Of a stretch of DNA of 8,132 nt, positions 6,043 to 8,132 are shown piece by piece; within the stretch, counting starts at the first letter, position 1, and every line of letters starts with the position of its first letter. The stretch covers positions 1 to 8,132 of the forward strand of contig JALVYZ010000059.1 of the NCBI GenBank assembly GCA_027037705.1. Reading direction: 5' to 3'. Origin of the DNA: a bacterium (GTDB taxonomy: Bacteria; DYJV01; JALVYZ01). The position numbers and the translations under genes are program-made. A model generated the notes under the pieces. That model made no database searches, was not told where the DNA came from, and worked only from the letters and a program-made list of their open reading frames with translations.

Positions 6043-6378
6043 TTACTCTTCTAATATTGCTATTGCTACAGCATAATTCCTATCATGAGAAATAGATGCT
6101 GAAATTTTTTTATTTTCTACAAAACAGAATGGCCTTCCTGATTTTTCATATTGAATTGAAAAATCTTTAAAATATATTTCACCATTAAAACATTTAATAA
6201 TTGCCTCTTTTAGAGCAAAGATTCCTGCTAATTTTTCAATTTTTCTTTTTTCTTTTGAAATTTTATTAATTAAATTTATCTCTTCTTCTGTTAAAAATTT
6301 TTTTAAAAATTTTTCATTATATTTTTTATAAATTTCTTCAATTCTTGTTATTGCAACTAAATCAATTCCTACTTTCAT
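6043..6378 (-). CDS. acpS: Holo-[acyl-carrier-protein] synthase AcpS
   Basis: AcpS transfers the 4'-phosphopantetheine arm of coenzyme A to a serine of apo-acyl carrier protein, activating it for fatty-acid synthesis; it works in the cytosol as a trimer. The N-terminal GIDLVAITRI (4-13) carries the metal-binding Asp6. LAGIFALKEA (50-59), equivalent to the usual FAAKEA, holds Glu58. The closing SISHDRNYAVAIAI (95-108) is the third family block. At 111 residues it is slightly shorter than the usual 120 or so, the loss being in the loop after the KEA helix, where a short NGE segment stands. Its ATG overlaps the stop codon of the phosphatase gene as ATGA and has no clear Shine-Dalgarno, so translation probably depends on the gene before it. 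No terminator is visible downstream. Confidence 0.93.
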   Translation of the reverse strand: MKVGIDLVAITRIEEIYKKYNEKFLKKFLTEEEINLINKISKEKRKIEKLAGIFALKEAIIKCFNGEIYFKDFSIQYEKSGRPFCFVENKKISASISHDRNYAVAIAILEE

Positions 6379-7991
6379 TGTAAAATTTTTATTATTAATA
6401 ATGTAAGATCATCAAATTGTTCTACATCACCACAAAATTTGGTAATATCATTTAATATTTCAAGTTTAATTTTTTCTGGATCGTATGTAGAAAATTTCTT
6501 TATTAAATTAATTAGTCTATCAAGTTCATATCTTTCACCTTCTTCATTAATGGCATCTGGTAATCCGTCTGAAAATGTTATAATCAAATCATTTTTATTA
6601 ATATTAAATTTTTTAACTTCAAATTCTACATCTTCAAACATACCAATAGGTAAATTTTCTGAAGGATATTTGTTTATCTTTTCATTTTGACTATCAAAAT
6701 GAATAATATCAGTATGTCCTGCATTAATAAGTTCAACTGAATGATTTTCTAAATCAATATCAAATATTCCTAATGTAAAATATTTTTCGTCTAAATCCTC
6801 TCTACAGATAATATTATTGATCTTGTAAAGCACTTTTTGTAAATTTTTAAATTCTAAAATAAAAGTTTTTAACAAAGACATAGCCATAGTAGTAAGCAAT
6901 GCAGCAGGAACTCCTTTTCCAGAAACATCCCCAACAAAAGCTGTAATTTTATTATCATCAGAAATTAAGTAATTATAAAAATCTCCTCCTACACTTCGTG
7001 CAGGGATAGAGAAACCTCCAATAAAAAATTTTTCTGTTGAAAAATTTTCAGCTGGTAAAAATTTTTTTTGAAGATTGGCAGCTATTTTTAATTCTGTTAG
7101 TAATTTTTCTTTATCTAATGAATCTTTAAAAAAAATTGCATTTTCAATTCCTATAGCTGCTATTTGAGTCAAAGTTTCTAAAGTTGCTTTAGTTATTTCA
7201 ATAGAATCAATATCTATTTTGAAGTTTATTAATATCAAAACTCCAAGGTCTTTATTTTTAGTATAAAGTGGTAGTCCAATAAAGGATTTAATATTAAACT
7301 TTTCTTTTAACAAAAATTCATACTCTGGATGTGTTGATAAGTCTTCAATTAAGACTATCTCTTTATTATCAAATATTTCCTCAACTAAAGGTTTATTAGT
7401 ATTTTTATTTATTATTTTTATTAATACACCTCTTGGGACTCCCCATGAAATTTGTTCATGTAAAATATTGCTTTTCTTTAAACATATAACTCCAACATCT
7501 CCATTAACAAGCTTTACTGCATTTTCTAAAATTTTTGTTAGAAGAATCTCAAGGTCAAAATTTCCCAGCAATTCACCTATTTCTTTTATTAAGTCAAGTT
7601 GTAATTCATTTGCCAATAATGAGTTTTGATAATATTTAATTAAATTTAGTTTTTGTACAGCAATTGCAATATGTTTGAATAATTTTTTTTGGAATTCATT
7701 TAAAGGAGAATCATCATGAATTAACAATAAGAAAGAAGTGTTATCTATTTCATATTTATATTGATAATATACAGTTACTTCATTTAACTCATAAGGTAAA
7801 GAGTCTTTTATTTCAGTATCAAAAAAAAATTTTTCCTCTAAAATTGTTGAAAATATATTAGAATAACTGAATTCATCACTATCATAAGTTAATAATGTAA
7901 AATTAAATTTATAAAATGATTTAATATATTCAAATAATTGCTCTATATCGTTAATCTTATACAACTCAATTAAAATATCATCTGTTTTCAT
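6375..7991 (-). CDS. GAF-domain PP2C (SpoIIE/RsbU-type) serine phosphatase
   Basis: A 538-residue cytosolic sensor-phosphatase with no membrane segments. Residues about 15-125 look like a degenerate GAF domain: a beta-rich core, then a helix near NEFQKKLFKHIAIAVQKL. A clearer GAF domain spans about 140-285. The linker ELKIAANLQKKFLP (300-313) is the signature that precedes SpoIIE-type phosphatase domains. The phosphatase domain runs from about 322 to 537 and keeps the metal-binding residues: GGDFYNY (335-341, Asp337), GDVSGKG (354-360, Asp355), NAGH (423-426), FSDGLPDA (473-480, Asp475) and a C-terminal DDLTLL (Asp527/Asp528). It should therefore be active. Relatives dephosphorylate a serine on an STAS anti-anti-sigma factor in partner-switching; no STAS or anti-sigma gene is visible here, so the target is unknown. 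It starts one base inside the preceding gene's stop (TAATG) and overlaps acpS by four bases. Confidence 0.92.
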   Translation of the reverse strand: MKTDDILIELYKINDIEQLFEYIKSFYKFNFTLLTYDSDEFSYSNIFSTILEEKFFFDTEIKDSLPYELNEVTVYYQYKYEIDNTSFLLLIHDDSPLNEFQKKLFKHIAIAVQKLNLIKYYQNSLLANELQLDLIKEIGELLGNFDLEILLTKILENAVKLVNGDVGVICLKKSNILHEQISWGVPRGVLIKIINKNTNKPLVEEIFDNKEIVLIEDLSTHPEYEFLLKEKFNIKSFIGLPLYTKNKDLGVLILINFKIDIDSIEITKATLETLTQIAAIGIENAIFFKDSLDKEKLLTELKIAANLQKKFLPAENFSTEKFFIGGFSIPARSVGGDFYNYLISDDNKITAFVGDVSGKGVPAALLTTMAMSLLKTFILEFKNLQKVLYKINNIICREDLDEKYFTLGIFDIDLENHSVELINAGHTDIIHFDSQNEKINKYPSENLPIGMFEDVEFEVKKFNINKNDLIITFSDGLPDAINEEGERYELDRLINLIKKFSTYDPEKIKLEILNDITKFCGDVEQFDDLTLLIIKILQ

Positions 7992-8132
7992 TAAAATAGC
8001 TCTAAATTTTCTGATAATTTTTTACAATTATTATAAATTTTTTGAAAATTATCAATAGATAATCCAAGAAAAGATAACGCTTCATTTTTTTTATTTTCAT
8101 CAAATTCAACAATTTTAAAATTTAAAATATCT
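7991..8132 (-). CDS. C-terminal end of an unidentified protein, 5' part beyond the window
   Basis: The frame ending with TAA at 7993-7991 is open to the window edge for 46 codons and shares one base with the phosphatase ATG (TAATG), the same junction type as elsewhere in the window. The visible residues are hydrophilic and Lys/Asn/Glu-rich, probably helical (ending FQKIYNNCKKLSENLELF), with one Cys and no recognisable motif. The tight coupling suggests an operon with the phosphatase and acpS. I do not recognise the product. Confidence is for its being a coding end, not for any function. Confidence 0.6.
   Translation of the reverse strand, partial: DILNFKIVEFDENKKNEALSFLGLSIDNFQKIYNNCKKLSENLELF

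Noticed and set aside
5861-6076. Plus-strand open frame of 71 codons
   Set aside because: Overlaps the ferritin-like gene, its promoter and the end of acpS in antisense; the Leu-rich product is the complement of Lys/Glu codons.
6290-6318. Repeated TAAAAATTTTT units in acpS
   Set aside because: Low-complexity coding for the KKF-type residues of the acpS N-terminus (FLKKFL); explained by AT-rich codon use.
6439-6690. Plus-strand open frame of 83 codons
   Set aside because: Antisense to the phosphatase domain, with Ser/Ile-rich composition typical of a shadow frame.

Overview
The window is strongly AT-rich DNA from a bacterium with an outer membrane: it carries a TonB-dependent receptor, SecD/SecF/YajC and a housekeeping AcpS. 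Shine-Dalgarno sites of the AGGAGG type precede several genes. The composition and gene set would fit an AT-rich diderm lineage such as Deferribacterota, but nothing here fixes the taxon, so this is a weak inference. Every gene I can support lies on the minus strand, so transcription runs from high to low coordinates. Genes are packed tightly and no stretch over about 120 bases lacks a gene.

Layout in transcription order: (1) 8132-6043: the 3' end of an unidentified gene, a GAF/PP2C (SpoIIE/RsbU-type) phosphatase and acpS, joined by 1- and 4-base overlaps, so probably one operon. (2) 5975-5508: a stand-alone ferritin-like/rubrerythrin-type di-iron protein with its own candidate promoter, followed by a perfect 13-bp hairpin at 5433-5464. 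(3) 5395-1946: yajC-secD-secF-queE, in which each gene overlaps the next by 4, 1 and 4 bases. The first three form the accessory module of the Sec translocase. The fourth is the radical-SAM enzyme QueE of 7-deazaguanine (queuosine/preQ0) synthesis, riding on the secretion operon. (4) 1879-1: a TonB-dependent outer-membrane receptor, 626 residues visible, apparently missing only its last codon or few. It follows a 66-base gap holding a TTGACA-type promoter.

The most striking non-obvious signal is inside queE. About 40 bases after its start codon lies a perfect 10-bp inverted repeat whose 3' arm runs directly into nine T residues on the coding strand, the form of an intrinsic terminator. It is built from the only GGG glycine codon and the only CCC proline codon of the gene. 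It could end most yajC-secD-secF transcripts and attenuate queE. Other points are a predicted leaderless receptor mRNA, long T tracts in the receptor's signal-peptide codons, and inverted repeats in two intergenic gaps. I do not see a clearly new multi-gene system here; most of the window is ordinary housekeeping DNA.
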